A stretch of 64,000 nucleotides of DNA, from positions 1 to 64,000 of the forward strand of contig NZ_MIJB01000003.1 of the NCBI RefSeq assembly GCF_002174305.1, in the 5' to 3' direction. A program made the translations under genes and the position numbers. The stretch comes from Aeromicrobium sp. PE09-221. Lineage in GTDB: Bacteria; Actinomycetota; Actinomycetes; Propionibacteriales; Nocardioidaceae. Under the pieces are notes generated by a model. It saw nothing but the letters and a program-made list of their open reading frames with translations. It was not told the origin of the DNA and made no database searches. Positions within the stretch are counted from its first letter, which is position 1. Each line of letters begins with the position of its first letter. Below, piece after piece: positions 1-7,665 of this stretch.

Positions 1-1220
1 AGCGCCGCCTGTCCGGGGGCGGGAGCATGATCGGGGGCCGGGGCGGTGCCGCCCCCGGACAGGCGGCGCTCGATGCGCTCGAGACGCGCTTGGAATCCCT
101 CGACCGAATTGTCCGCCCCGGGCACGAGGATCCGCGCGCACATCAGCTCCAGCATCAGCCGCGGGGCGGTGGCCCCCCGGAAGTCCACGAGGGCGGTGCT
201 GACGATATCCGCGGCACGGGTGAGCTCGGACGGCCCGAATCCCGAGGCCTGCTGCGCGAGACGCTCGCCACGATCCCCCGGGACATCGAGCAGGCCGGTC
301 TCGATCGCCGTGGGAACAGCCGCCAGGATCACCAGATCACGCAGTCGCTGCAGGAGATCCTCGGCGAAACGGCGTGGATCCTGGCCGGACTCGATCACCT
401 TGTCGACCACCGAGAACACCGTGCCGCCGTCACGAGCGGCGAAGGCGGAGACCGCTTCGTCGAGCAGCGAGTCCGGCGTGTAGCCGAGCAGCTGGACGGC
501 CAGCTCGTAGGTGACCCCCTCGGGTCCGGCACCACCGAGCAGCTGATCGAGCACGCTCAGGGTGTCGCGCACCGAGCCCGCGCCCGCACGCACCACCAGC
601 GGAAGGGCACGCGGGTCGAGGGTCACGCCCTCCGCGGAGCACAGCTGCATCAGATACTCGCCCAACTGCTTGGGCGGGACCAGACGGAAGGGGTAATGAT
701 GGGTCCGCGACCGGATCGTACCGATGACCTTGTCCGGCTCGGTGGTGGCGAAGATGAACTTCAAGTGGGGCGGCGGTTCCTCGACCAGCTTGAGCAGCGC
801 ATTGAAGCCCTGCGGCGAGACCATGTGGGCCTCGTCGATGATGTACACCTTGTACCGGCTGTTGACGGGCGCGAAGAACGCGCGCTCGCGCAGATCGCGG
901 GCATCGTCGACACCGCCGTGGCTCGCAGCGTCGATCTCGATGACGTCGACACTGCCCGGTCCTCCGCGAGCGAGGTCCCGGCAGCTCTGGCACTCCCCGC
1001 ACGGGTCGGCGATGGGTGCCTGCTCACAGTTGAGCGCGCGGGCCAGGATGCGCGCGCTCGTGGTCTTGCCGCATCCGCGCGGTCCGGAGAACAGATAGGC
1101 ATGGTTGACCCGATTGGCCGCGAGGGCGTGACGCAGGGGGTCGGTGACGTGCTCTTGGCCGATGACCTCGGCGAATGTCTCGGGCCGGTAGCGACGGTAC
1201 AGAGCCAGGGGTGCGTCCAC
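1..1220 (-). CDS. dnaX: DNA polymerase III subunit gamma/tau, 3' end missing
   Basis: This is the clamp-loader ATPase of the replisome, which loads the sliding clamp. The reading frame opens at a GTG and begins VDAPLALYRRYRPETF, the usual DnaX start. Walker A (GPRGCGKT) lies at about residues 46-53, a four-cysteine zinc module at C65, C74, C77 and C80, and the Walker B IDEAHM follows, then sensor-type sequence TIRSRTHHYPFRL. Only about 406 residues are present, so the C-terminal tau region lies beyond position 1. The call rests on motif content and order and is secure. No start upstream of the GTG looks better. Confidence 0.97.
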   Translation of the reverse strand, partial: MDAPLALYRRYRPETFAEVIGQEHVTDPLRHALAANRVNHAYLFSGPRGCGKTTSARILARALNCEQAPIADPCGECQSCRDLARGGPGSVDVIEIDAASHGGVDDARDLRERAFFAPVNSRYKVYIIDEAHMVSPQGFNALLKLVEEPPPHLKFIFATTEPDKVIGTIRSRTHHYPFRLVPPKQLGEYLMQLCSAEGVTLDPRALPLVVRAGAGSVRDTLSVLDQLLGGAGPEGVTYELAVQLLGYTPDSLLDEAVSAFAARDGGTVFSVVDKVIESGQDPRRFAEDLLQRLRDLVILAAVPTAIETGLLDVPGDRGERLAQQASGFGPSELTRAADIVSTALVDFRGATAPRLMLELMCARILVPGADNSVEGFQARLERIERRLSGGGTAPAPDHAPAPGQAA

Positions 1221-1272
1221 GCCACGAGCCTAACCGCCCCCGGGGACACGTCCGGCGTGGACCGAGGCCGGC

Positions 1273-2244
1273 TCAGGGCAGGTGACGATCGAGCCAGTCG
1301 CCGAGGACCTCATAGGCGTGGTCGCGAGCCTCCTTGCGGGAGAGGAAGACATCGTGGCGGGCGCCCGGGATCGGCACTGAGGTGACCTCGTCGCCGAGGC
1401 AGCCGGCCCAGCGGGCGATCTGACGCACGTCGAGTACGGCATCCGCGGTCTCGACCTCCTCGGTGTACCGGCTCACGATGCGCGAGCGGTCCGAACGCAG
1501 GACGAGGGACGGCACCCCGATGTCGAGCCCGCGGTGCAACCGGGCCTGACCCCGGCGGACCGCGTTGAGCCAGCCGACGGTCACCGGGAAGCCGCCAAGG
1601 GGCTTCCACGCCAGCTCATAGTCCCACTCGCCGCCCCGGGACGTGTGCAGACTCGATCCGTAAGCCTCCGCCTCGGGCAGCTGGAGGACGAGTCCCGGAC
1701 GCACCCGCGCGGCGAGCCGAATCGCCTGCGTGCCCACGCTCCGCATCCACGGCGCCCCCTGCAGGTCGAACCACGGACTGTTGAGCATGACCCCGGCGAC
1801 CGGCGGGTCAACCCTGCCCGCGCGGCGGCGGCGATCCAGCCACAGCGGGACGATGAGCCCACCGGTCGAATGCGCCGCGAGGTACACCGGGAGGCCCGTC
1901 TCCTCGTGGACGATGCGCAGCGACTCGTCGAGCTCGGCATCGTAGTACGCGAGATCGGAGACATAGTGCGCGGTGTGCCCGTCGCGCAGCGAGCGGCCGC
2001 ACTTGCGCAGATCCAGCGAGTAGAAGGCGACCCCCCGCTCGGCATAGAACTCGGCCATCTCGGTCTGGAAGAAGTAGTCGCTGAAGCCGTGCACGTATAT
2101 CACCGCGGCGCGTGGCGAACCCGTGAACACCCGCCGTACCAGAGTCGCCGTGATCGTGCCCTCGCCGTCGGGATCGTCGCCGAGCTCGATGATGTGCCGC
2201 TCGTACGGCTTCCCGAGCAGGTCGGTGGTCCAGTCGACGCGCAT
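1273..2244 (-). CDS. alpha/beta hydrolase (lysophospholipase / serine aminopeptidase S33-like)
   Basis: This 323-residue alpha/beta hydrolase is probably a cytoplasmic esterase or lipase-like enzyme. VIYVHGFSDYF forms the oxyanion strand and turn near residue 50. The nucleophile elbow AAHSTGGL carries the catalytic Ser, and the C-terminal GARHDVF supplies the His. The family includes monoglyceride lipases and lysophospholipases, but the sequence does not show the substrate. It lies 52 bp upstream of dnaX on the same strand, so the two may be co-transcribed. The start is ATG (MRVDWTTDLLG), with AAAGGA-like pairing just upstream. Confidence 0.88.
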   Translation of the reverse strand: MRVDWTTDLLGKPYERHIIELGDDPDGEGTITATLVRRVFTGSPRAAVIYVHGFSDYFFQTEMAEFYAERGVAFYSLDLRKCGRSLRDGHTAHYVSDLAYYDAELDESLRIVHEETGLPVYLAAHSTGGLIVPLWLDRRRRAGRVDPPVAGVMLNSPWFDLQGAPWMRSVGTQAIRLAARVRPGLVLQLPEAEAYGSSLHTSRGGEWDYELAWKPLGGFPVTVGWLNAVRRGQARLHRGLDIGVPSLVLRSDRSRIVSRYTEEVETADAVLDVRQIARWAGCLGDEVTSVPIPGARHDVFLSRKEARDHAYEVLGDWLDRHLP

Positions 2245-2306
2245 GTCCGTTCCTTTCGCCGTCGCCAGGATAGGCTTCCGCGCCTCACTGCGGCGGCACT
2301 TCGTGG

Positions 2307-2362
2307 AACCGATGACGATGCATCGGGGTCGCTATAGCCGCCGTAACGCATCGGCTTCGGTC
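2307..2362. repeat. intergenic repeat family A, copy 1
   Basis: This 56-bp unit contains GATGACGATGCATCGG, then GTCGC, a short spacer and GCATCGGCTTCGGT, so its ends form an imperfect inverted repeat around the word GATGCATCG. A second copy starts 64 bp downstream, and further copies lie near 19.0 and 20.1 kb. It sits between divergent genes. It is not coding; the short frames across it only exist because the repeat is duplicated. Confidence 0.85.
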
Positions 2363-2370
2363 TCGTAGCG

Positions 2371-2426
2371 AACCGATGACGATGCATCGGGGTCGCCATG
2401 GCCGCCACGATGCATCGGCTTCGGTC
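2371..2426. repeat. intergenic repeat family A, copy 2
   Basis: This is a near-identical tandem copy of the unit at 2307-2362, with changes only in the central spacer (CCATGGCCGCCACGA in place of CTATAGCCGCCGTAA). Divergence is limited to the middle while the GATGCATCG arms are kept, which suggests that the palindromic arms are what is maintained. Confidence 0.85.
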
Positions 2427-2470
2427 CCGCCCCGCGCCGTCATGAGGACGGTGCCCGGGGAAGGGTTAGG

Positions 2471-3358
2471 GTGCGGACTGTGGCTGCCGTCGACATCGTC
2501 GTGCCCTACTGGGGCGACCCGGACCTGCTCGCGCTCACCGTGGACTCGGTGCTGGCGCAAGATGACGACGACTGGACGCTGACGATCCTCGACGACCACT
2601 ACCCCGATCTCACCGCCTACGAGCGTTACCGCGAGCATCCGCGGATCAGCTATGTCCGCCACGAGGAGAACATCGGGATCACCGCCAACTTCGCCCAGGC
2701 GGCACAGCGGGCGACCGCCGACTATGTCTGCATCCCCGGCAGCGACGACCTCCTCGACCCCGGCTTCGTGCGCATCGTCAAGGGCGCGATCGAGCGACAC
2801 CCGGGTGTCGACGTGGTGCAGCCCGGCGTGCGCGTAGTCGACGAGCACGGGGACCCCTCGCGGCCGCTCGTCGACCGGGTCAAGCGGCAGTTGCTCGCGC
2901 CGCGCGGGGAGACCGTGCTCGCCGGCCAGGATCTCGCGACGAGCCTGATCCGCGGCAACTGGCTGTACTGGCCCTCCTTGACCTTCCGGACCGAGACCCT
3001 GCGTCGTCATGAGTTCCGCGACGGGTTCCCGGTGATCCAGGATCTCGCGCTGCTGATGGACATCGCCTTCGCCGGCGGCTCGCTCGTCTATGTCCCCGAG
3101 CAGGCCTTCGTCTACCGACGCCATGAGGGGAGCGCCTCGATGGCCGCGCTCACGGGAGGATCGCGGTTCCGCGACGAGAGGCGCTATTACCGCCTCGCAC
3201 GCCGACTGGCCGTCGAGCACGGGTGGAGACGCACCGCGCGGGCGGCCCGGGTGCGGATCTTCTCGCGACTGCATGCCGCGACAGTGCTGCCGGGGGCGTT
3301 GCTGCGCCGTGACCGCGCCGGCATCGCCTCCGCGGTCGCACACCTCGCGGGTCCGTGA
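2471..3358 (+). CDS. family 2 glycosyltransferase
   Basis: This cytoplasmic GT-A fold transferase of about 295 residues probably adds a sugar to an envelope polysaccharide or glycoconjugate. VDIVVPYWGDPDLLALTVDS at the N-terminus matches the nucleotide-sugar binding strand of family 2. YVCIPGSDDLLDP near residue 90 gives the DXD-like metal site, and the later PVIQDLALLMDIAF carries the acceptor-side acidic residues. The start is the GTG at 2471 or the GTG at 2480. It opens the polysaccharide gene block that runs to about 9.6 kb. The sugar and the linkage cannot be read from the sequence. Confidence 0.88.
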   Translation: MRTVAAVDIVVPYWGDPDLLALTVDSVLAQDDDDWTLTILDDHYPDLTAYERYREHPRISYVRHEENIGITANFAQAAQRATADYVCIPGSDDLLDPGFVRIVKGAIERHPGVDVVQPGVRVVDEHGDPSRPLVDRVKRQLLAPRGETVLAGQDLATSLIRGNWLYWPSLTFRTETLRRHEFRDGFPVIQDLALLMDIAFAGGSLVYVPEQAFVYRRHEGSASMAALTGGSRFRDERRYYRLARRLAVEHGWRRTARAARVRIFSRLHAATVLPGALLRRDRAGIASAVAHLAGP

Positions 3359-3377
3359 CCGGCGAGCGCGAGTGGGC

Positions 3378-3463
3378 GCGGTGGATCACGCACCTCTCGA
3401 CACCCGCTGACACGTGCGTAGGTCACCGCCGGCCCGGACGTGGGGTGCGTAGGTCACCGCCGG
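3378..3463. repeat. intergenic repeat family B, three units
   Basis: One unit reads GATCACGCACCTCTCGA (3384-3400), and two inverted units read GTGCGTAGGTCACCGCCGG (3414-3432 and 3445-3463). The units share the core ACCTACGCACCTCTCGA in either orientation. The stretch lies between two convergent glycosyltransferase genes, and the last unit runs into the 3' end of the second. The same word recurs at 31.1 kb. Paired inverted units could fold into a terminator-like hairpin. Confidence 0.8.
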
Positions 3464-4206
3464 CGACGGGCCTCGAGGGCGAGCCGGAGGAGCATGAGCC
3501 GGGCTCGCAACACCGGGACGATCGAGCGCGGCCGCGAGGTCGAGGCATTCGTCTCGTGGAGGCGGCGCCACACCACCACATCGTCGAGATGGCGGATCGA
3601 GCCGTCGACATTGGCGACCGTGGCGATCCACAGATCGTGGGACTCCGACAGATAGGGGGGCAACGGCAGCACCCGTTCCAGCACCTCACGGCGCAAGGCC
3701 ATCGCCGAGCCGAAATAGGGGATCACGCCCGCCCAGATGCGCAGCAGATTCCTCCGGTGCTGCCCAGACGTGCGCGACCGCAGCAGCCAGGGGCGACGGC
3801 GTACCGGTGACGGCAGCGGCCGGTGACCGTCGAGGTCGACGACATTGCCCACCGCGACCTCGGCATCGGTCAGCGCCGCGACGAGCGCCTCGACACGCCC
3901 CGGAGGCCATACATCGTCCTGATCGCTCAGCACCAGATAGGCGCCGCGAGCCATCCCCATCGCCTGCCCGAAAGCGCCGACATAGCCGAGATTGCGTTCG
4001 GTCCGCCGGACCGCGATGCGGGGGTCGTCGCGCCGCGCGAGCAGTTCCAGGGTCCCGTCCGTGCTGCCGTCGTCGACCACGACGACCTCGTCGGCATCCC
4101 CCAGCTGCGCGAGGATCGAGTCCAGCTGTTCGTCGAGATAAGCCTCGCCGTTGTAGGTGGCCAGGCAGACGCTCACGCGAATCCGGTCATCCGCTCGCTC
4201 ACCCAT
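3454..4206 (-). CDS. family 2 glycosyltransferase
   Basis: This 250-residue GT-A enzyme starts MGERADDRIRVSVCLATYNG. The first strand is VSVCLATYNGEAYLDEQLDS, VVVVDDGSTDGTLELL gives the nucleotide-binding acidic pair, and LVLSDQDDVWPPGR gives the DXD motif. This pattern is typical of rhamnosyl- and related transferases of O-antigen-like loci. The ATG at 4206 was chosen because the conserved fold begins just after it, although the frame stays open to 4434. It is divergent from the flippase gene, with 43 bp between the starts, so both may share a control region. Confidence 0.88.
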   Translation of the reverse strand: MGERADDRIRVSVCLATYNGEAYLDEQLDSILAQLGDADEVVVVDDGSTDGTLELLARRDDPRIAVRRTERNLGYVGAFGQAMGMARGAYLVLSDQDDVWPPGRVEALVAALTDAEVAVGNVVDLDGHRPLPSPVRRRPWLLRSRTSGQHRRNLLRIWAGVIPYFGSAMALRREVLERVLPLPPYLSESHDLWIATVANVDGSIRHLDDVVVWRRLHETNASTSRPRSIVPVLRARLMLLRLALEARRRR

Positions 4207-4235
4207 CGGTCCCCTCTCGCTGCGATGCCCCACCG

Positions 4236-4241
4236 TAGACT
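4236..4241 (+). promoter_or_regulatory. TAGACT -10 box of the flippase gene
   Basis: TAGACT ends 8 nt before the ATG at 4250, so transcription would start at or within a base or two of the start codon. This would give a leaderless mRNA, which is common in actinobacteria. There is no Shine-Dalgarno sequence between the box and the ATG, which agrees with that reading. Confidence 0.6.
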
Positions 4242-4249
4242 CCTCGATC

Positions 4250-5476
4250 ATGGGACGGTCGATCACCACGAGGCTAGCGGCTTTCACCGGCGGCCCGGTC
4301 CTCGCGGCGATCGCACCGCTGCTGATCATCCCCGTCATCACCCGCGCTACGGGCACCGGCGGGTGGGCGAGCTTCGCTGCCGGGCAGAGCGTCGGCCTGA
4401 TCGCCATGATCGTCCTGACCTTCGGCTGGGGCATCGTCGGACCCGTCCGGATCGCCCAGCACCCCGATCCCGCGGACCGGGCGCGGATCCTGCTCGAGAG
4501 CCTGGTGACGCGTGGCGTCGCCGCCGTGGTCGTCCTGCCCGCGTCCGCGCTCGTGGCCTCATGGGTGGCGACCCCGGACTACCGTCTCGCCGCCGCCGCG
4601 ATCGCCGTGGCGACCGCCGTGGCGGGGTTCACTCCGGCCTGGTTCTGCATCGGTGCCGGCCAGCCGGGGCTGCTGACGGTCTACGACGTGCTGCCGCGGC
4701 TCGGTGCCGCCGCCGCGGGCGCGGCGCTCATCCTGGTGACCGGCGAGATCGCCTGGTACGCGGTGGTGCTCACCCTCAGCTGCGTCATCGCCTTCGGCTG
4801 GCACGCCTGGGCGACCCTGCGCGGCCACGATCTCAGGCGGCTCGAGGCCGGCGAGATCCGCGTCGCCTTGCGCCGACAGGTGCCGACCGCGGCGATCGAC
4901 ACCGTCTCGAACAGCTACGGCTCGACACCCACCCCGATCGCGACCGGCAGTCTGGCGACCTCCGCCGCCGACAGCTTCGCGTCCGCGAACACGATGTACC
5001 GCTTCGGGCTGATCGCCGTCGTCGCCTTCGGGAACGCCTTCCAGGGCTGGGTACTGGAACCCGATGCGGAGGATCCGCGGGCCCGGCACAGACTGGCGAT
5101 CATCGCGCACGGTGCGCTCGGGGCGGCCGGAGGCATCGGACTTGCTGCACTGGGCCCATGGGCGAGCTCGATCGTCATGGGCGCCGACAATGCGGCGACC
5201 TGGACGGCCTCGGCGCTGTTCGGTGCCGCCTTCTTCGCGATCTCATCGACGACGCCGTTCATCCGCAATGTCATGATCCCGCACGGGCGGTATCGCTATG
5301 TCTTCGTCGTGACGTGCGTGTCCTCGCTGGTGGGTCTCTCGATCATGCTGGTCGGTGCCGCGATGAGCGCCATGGAGATCATCGCGGGGGGCATGGTGGC
5401 CGCCGAGCTGGTCATCATGGTCGCGATCGTCATCCCGGCGTGGCGCCTGCTCGCCGACAGCACTCGCGCCGCATAG
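4250..5476 (+). CDS. polysaccharide flippase (Wzx/MATE-like membrane protein)
   Basis: This 408-residue integral membrane protein probably flips a lipid-linked oligosaccharide across the cytoplasmic membrane. About ten to twelve hydrophobic segments are visible, beginning with VLAAIAPLLIIPVITRATG, the usual first helix of the oligosaccharide-flippase family. Later segments include LIAVVAFGNAFQGWVLEPDA and a C-terminal IMVAIVIPAWRLL. Its place among glycosyltransferase genes supports the role. The ATG at 4250 was chosen over upstream codons because of the leaderless promoter just before it. The glycan carried is unknown. Confidence 0.85.
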   Translation: MGRSITTRLAAFTGGPVLAAIAPLLIIPVITRATGTGGWASFAAGQSVGLIAMIVLTFGWGIVGPVRIAQHPDPADRARILLESLVTRGVAAVVVLPASALVASWVATPDYRLAAAAIAVATAVAGFTPAWFCIGAGQPGLLTVYDVLPRLGAAAAGAALILVTGEIAWYAVVLTLSCVIAFGWHAWATLRGHDLRRLEAGEIRVALRRQVPTAAIDTVSNSYGSTPTPIATGSLATSAADSFASANTMYRFGLIAVVAFGNAFQGWVLEPDAEDPRARHRLAIIAHGALGAAGGIGLAALGPWASSIVMGADNAATWTASALFGAAFFAISSTTPFIRNVMIPHGRYRYVFVVTCVSSLVGLSIMLVGAAMSAMEIIAGGMVAAELVIMVAIVIPAWRLLADSTRAA

Positions 5477-5535
5477 GGCTTGACTCGCACAGGGCGGCGG
5501 CACGGCGTCCTTCACCCGATCGCGGCCGGTGCGGG

Positions 5536-6492
5536 TCAGGGGCGGCCGGTCGGCTCGAGGGCCCAGCGAACGTCTCGCAGGCCGGGTTCCAGCTCCGCGG
5601 GGATGCGGCCCATCGCCGACCCTTTGCGTCCGTCGCGCCATCCGCGCCGCGTCGCGGCCCAGACCGGGCCGCGAGGACGCGCATAGCGCAGCACCTCGAC
5701 GAGGTGCAGGATCTCCATGACGGTCTCGACCGCGAGCCGGACGGGGAACCGCCGCCAGTACATACGATTGACGACCCGCCGGTTCCGCACCCGGTAGTAG
5801 TAGCGGAAGGGCGTGCTCAGTGTGATGATCGGCGGCAGCGGAGACCCGCGGAAGCCTCCCGAGAGGACCGGCCGGCGGTAGGCCGCGCCGAGGTGGTGGT
5901 GCAGCGCCACCCCGGGCGCCGCGATGGGCACCATCCCGGAGCTCAGCGCCCGCAGCTCCAGCTCCTCGTCGACGAGGTCGATGAAGAACTCCTCGCGCAT
6001 CGCCCCGATATGCTCCCAGGTAGAACGAGGAAGCAGCATGCCGGACTGGATCGTGCGGATGGCGACGAGCGTGCCGTCCTCGGCCGTCCGGCTCACCTGC
6101 CGGATCGTCGCCCAGAACTCCGGCACGACGAAAGCAGGATCGACTGCGCCCCGTGCCGTGGCCCGGTCGAGCTCCGCCGACAGGCCGGCGACGAAGTCCG
6201 GCGAGGGCAGCGAGTCCTGATCGAAGGTCACGACCCGATCGGCGCCGCCGTCGAAGGCGGCCTGGATGCCGCGGTTCAATGCCGCCGCGATGCCCGCGTT
6301 GCGCGGCTGCCGGAGAAGCTCGACATCATCTCGACCCTCGAGGGCGGCGAAGACCTCGAGATCCGGTACGGGCGTGCCATCGTCCACCACGACGACACGG
6401 ACGGTCTGGGCCGCGATCGCGTCGAGGTGCGTGAGCAGCGACGGGTCGGGGCCGAACACCGAGACCACGGCCCACGTGGCCTCATTCGTCAT
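5536..6492 (-). CDS. family 2 glycosyltransferase (rhamnosyltransferase-like)
   Basis: This 318-residue GT-A protein opens with TWAVVSVFGPDPSLLTHLDA, followed by VRVVVVDDGTPV and VVTFDQDSLPSPDF, the DXD-type motif characteristic of rhamnosyltransferases. YYYRVRNRRVVNRMYWRR near the C-terminus is typical of that subgroup. The ATG at 6492 overlaps the end of the DUF2304 gene by 11 bp, so translation is probably coupled in the order GT2, DUF2304, this gene. The final segment includes a 29-bp stretch duplicated at 43.6 kb. Confidence 0.87.
   Translation of the reverse strand: MTNEATWAVVSVFGPDPSLLTHLDAIAAQTVRVVVVDDGTPVPDLEVFAALEGRDDVELLRQPRNAGIAAALNRGIQAAFDGGADRVVTFDQDSLPSPDFVAGLSAELDRATARGAVDPAFVVPEFWATIRQVSRTAEDGTLVAIRTIQSGMLLPRSTWEHIGAMREEFFIDLVDEELELRALSSGMVPIAAPGVALHHHLGAAYRRPVLSGGFRGSPLPPIITLSTPFRYYYRVRNRRVVNRMYWRRFPVRLAVETVMEILHLVEVLRYARPRGPVWAATRRGWRDGRKGSAMGRIPAELEPGLRDVRWALEPTGRP
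5656..5684 (-). repeat. 29-bp sequence duplicated at 43632-43660
   Basis: Read on the minus strand, this piece of the glycosyltransferase gene starts ATGCGCGTCCTCGCGGCCCG and continues for nine more bases. It is identical to the plus strand of 43632-43660. Identity stops sharply at both ends. Here it encodes ARPRGPVWA within the enzyme; the other copy is intergenic. Confidence 0.8.
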
Positions 6493-6862
6493 CGGGAACC
6501 GCCTCCGGATCGTCGGTGGGTGCGACCCCGTCGGTGCGCCGCTCGAACTCGGCGCGCAGCAAGGTGACCTCCTCGGCGACCCGCCGGATCTCATCCTCGG
6601 CCCGCGACAGCTCCCAGGAGAGATGGAGGCAGACCCCGAGCAGCATCGCGATACCCATCGCGAAGAGCAGATTCGACGGCACCTGCACGCCGGCGACGGA
6701 GGAGAGCCAGCCGAGCAGACCCGGCACGAGCTCCAGGATCAGCATGGCGACGCCGATGACGATCCAGAGGACCGCGTACTTCTCCTGCAGCTGCCGCCGC
6801 AGCAGCATCGTGACGACCGCGGCGATGAACAGCACTGTGAGCGCGGTGATGGCGAGGAGCAT
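6482..6862 (-). CDS. DUF2304 domain membrane protein
   Basis: This 126-residue protein has three hydrophobic segments (ITALTVLFIAAVVTMLL, YAVLWIVIGVAMLILELVP and LLFAMGIAMLLGVCLHLSWE). A charged coiled-coil-like tail follows (LSRAEDEIRRVAEEVTLLRA). This is the layout of DUF2304 proteins, which are often encoded beside a dolichyl-phosphate-type glycosyltransferase. Here it shares one base with the end of such a gene and overlaps the following transferase gene by 11 bp. It may help dock or regulate the membrane-associated transferase, which is inference from context only. Confidence 0.85.
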   Translation of the reverse strand: MLLAITALTVLFIAAVVTMLLRRQLQEKYAVLWIVIGVAMLILELVPGLLGWLSSVAGVQVPSNLLFAMGIAMLLGVCLHLSWELSRAEDEIRRVAEEVTLLRAEFERRTDGVAPTDDPEAVPDDE

Positions 6863-7596
6863 CAGAGGGTTTCCTCCCGAGCGCCCATGGGCTGACGCAG
6901 GACCGCGAACACCAGCGCGAAGACCGAGCGGAACAGGTAGACCATCGCCCCGATCGGATGCTGGCTGGGATTGCCGTGGCGCCGCTGGCGCATCTCGACG
7001 GGCACCTGGGTCACTTTCAATCCGACCCCGAGGGCCGCGACGAGTGAGTCGATCGTGTCACCGAGATACTCGGCCGGGTAGTAGGTGACGTATTGCCGGA
7101 TCGCGCGTCGATTGGCCGCCCGGAATCCGGAGGTGACATCGGTGAGCCGCGTGCGCGCGAGCCGTGACAGAACCCACGCGAGCAGGACCATGGCCCATCG
7201 CCGAGGTCCCCGGACCGTGTATCCGCCGCGATCGGCGAAGCGCGCTCCGATCGAGATATCGGCCACCTCCAGGCCCTCGAGAACCCTCGCGATTTCGGTC
7301 GGATCGTGCTGCCCGTCCGCGTCGACCTGGATCGCGCGGTCGTAGTCGTGGCGCTCGGCGTAACGGAAGCCCGTCCGCATGGCGCCACCGACACCGAGAT
7401 TGAAGGGGAGCTGGAGCACCACCGCCCCCGCGGCACGCGCCTCGCGCGCCGTGTGGTCGGTGGATCCGTCGTCGACGACGACGACGTCGAAATCGGGCGT
7501 CGCCCGGAGGATCTCGCGCACGGTGCTGCCGATATTGGCCTCTTCGTTCCAGGCCGGGACGATCACCAGCGTGCGCGGCACGGCTGAGGCTGTCAT
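6862..7596 (-). CDS. polyprenyl-phosphate glycosyltransferase (DPM1-like, family 2)
   Basis: This 244-residue protein probably transfers a sugar from a nucleotide donor to polyprenyl phosphate at the inner face of the membrane. LVIVPAWNEEANIGSTVREI, VVVVDDGSTDHTARE, LPFNLGVGGAMRTGFRYA and IQVDADGQHDPTEI are the standard motifs of dolichyl-phosphate-mannose-synthase-like enzymes. There are no clear C-terminal membrane helices, so the adjacent DUF2304 protein may provide the membrane partner. The start is ATG (MTASAVPRTLVIVPA). It heads a three-gene set with overlapping ends. Confidence 0.9.
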   Translation of the reverse strand: MTASAVPRTLVIVPAWNEEANIGSTVREILRATPDFDVVVVDDGSTDHTAREARAAGAVVLQLPFNLGVGGAMRTGFRYAERHDYDRAIQVDADGQHDPTEIARVLEGLEVADISIGARFADRGGYTVRGPRRWAMVLLAWVLSRLARTRLTDVTSGFRAANRRAIRQYVTYYPAEYLGDTIDSLVAALGVGLKVTQVPVEMRQRRHGNPSQHPIGAMVYLFRSVFALVFAVLRQPMGAREETL

Positions 7597-7665
7597 GTCG
7601 CATTAGAGCCTAACGGCGTCGCTCCACCGGCGCTGGACCGCCACCGATGAATCGTTCGATACTCT

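Noticed and set aside
2307-2426. Possible CRISPR or small mobile element
   Set aside because: The units are palindromic tandem copies with no spacer diversity, no cas genes, and no target-site duplication or transposase.
3823-6567. 914-codon open frame on the plus strand
   Set aside because: It overlaps the minus-strand glycosyltransferase and the flippase gene in another frame, is rich in Arg, Ala, Gly and His, and has no domain. It is a typical antisense or shadow frame of high-G+C DNA.
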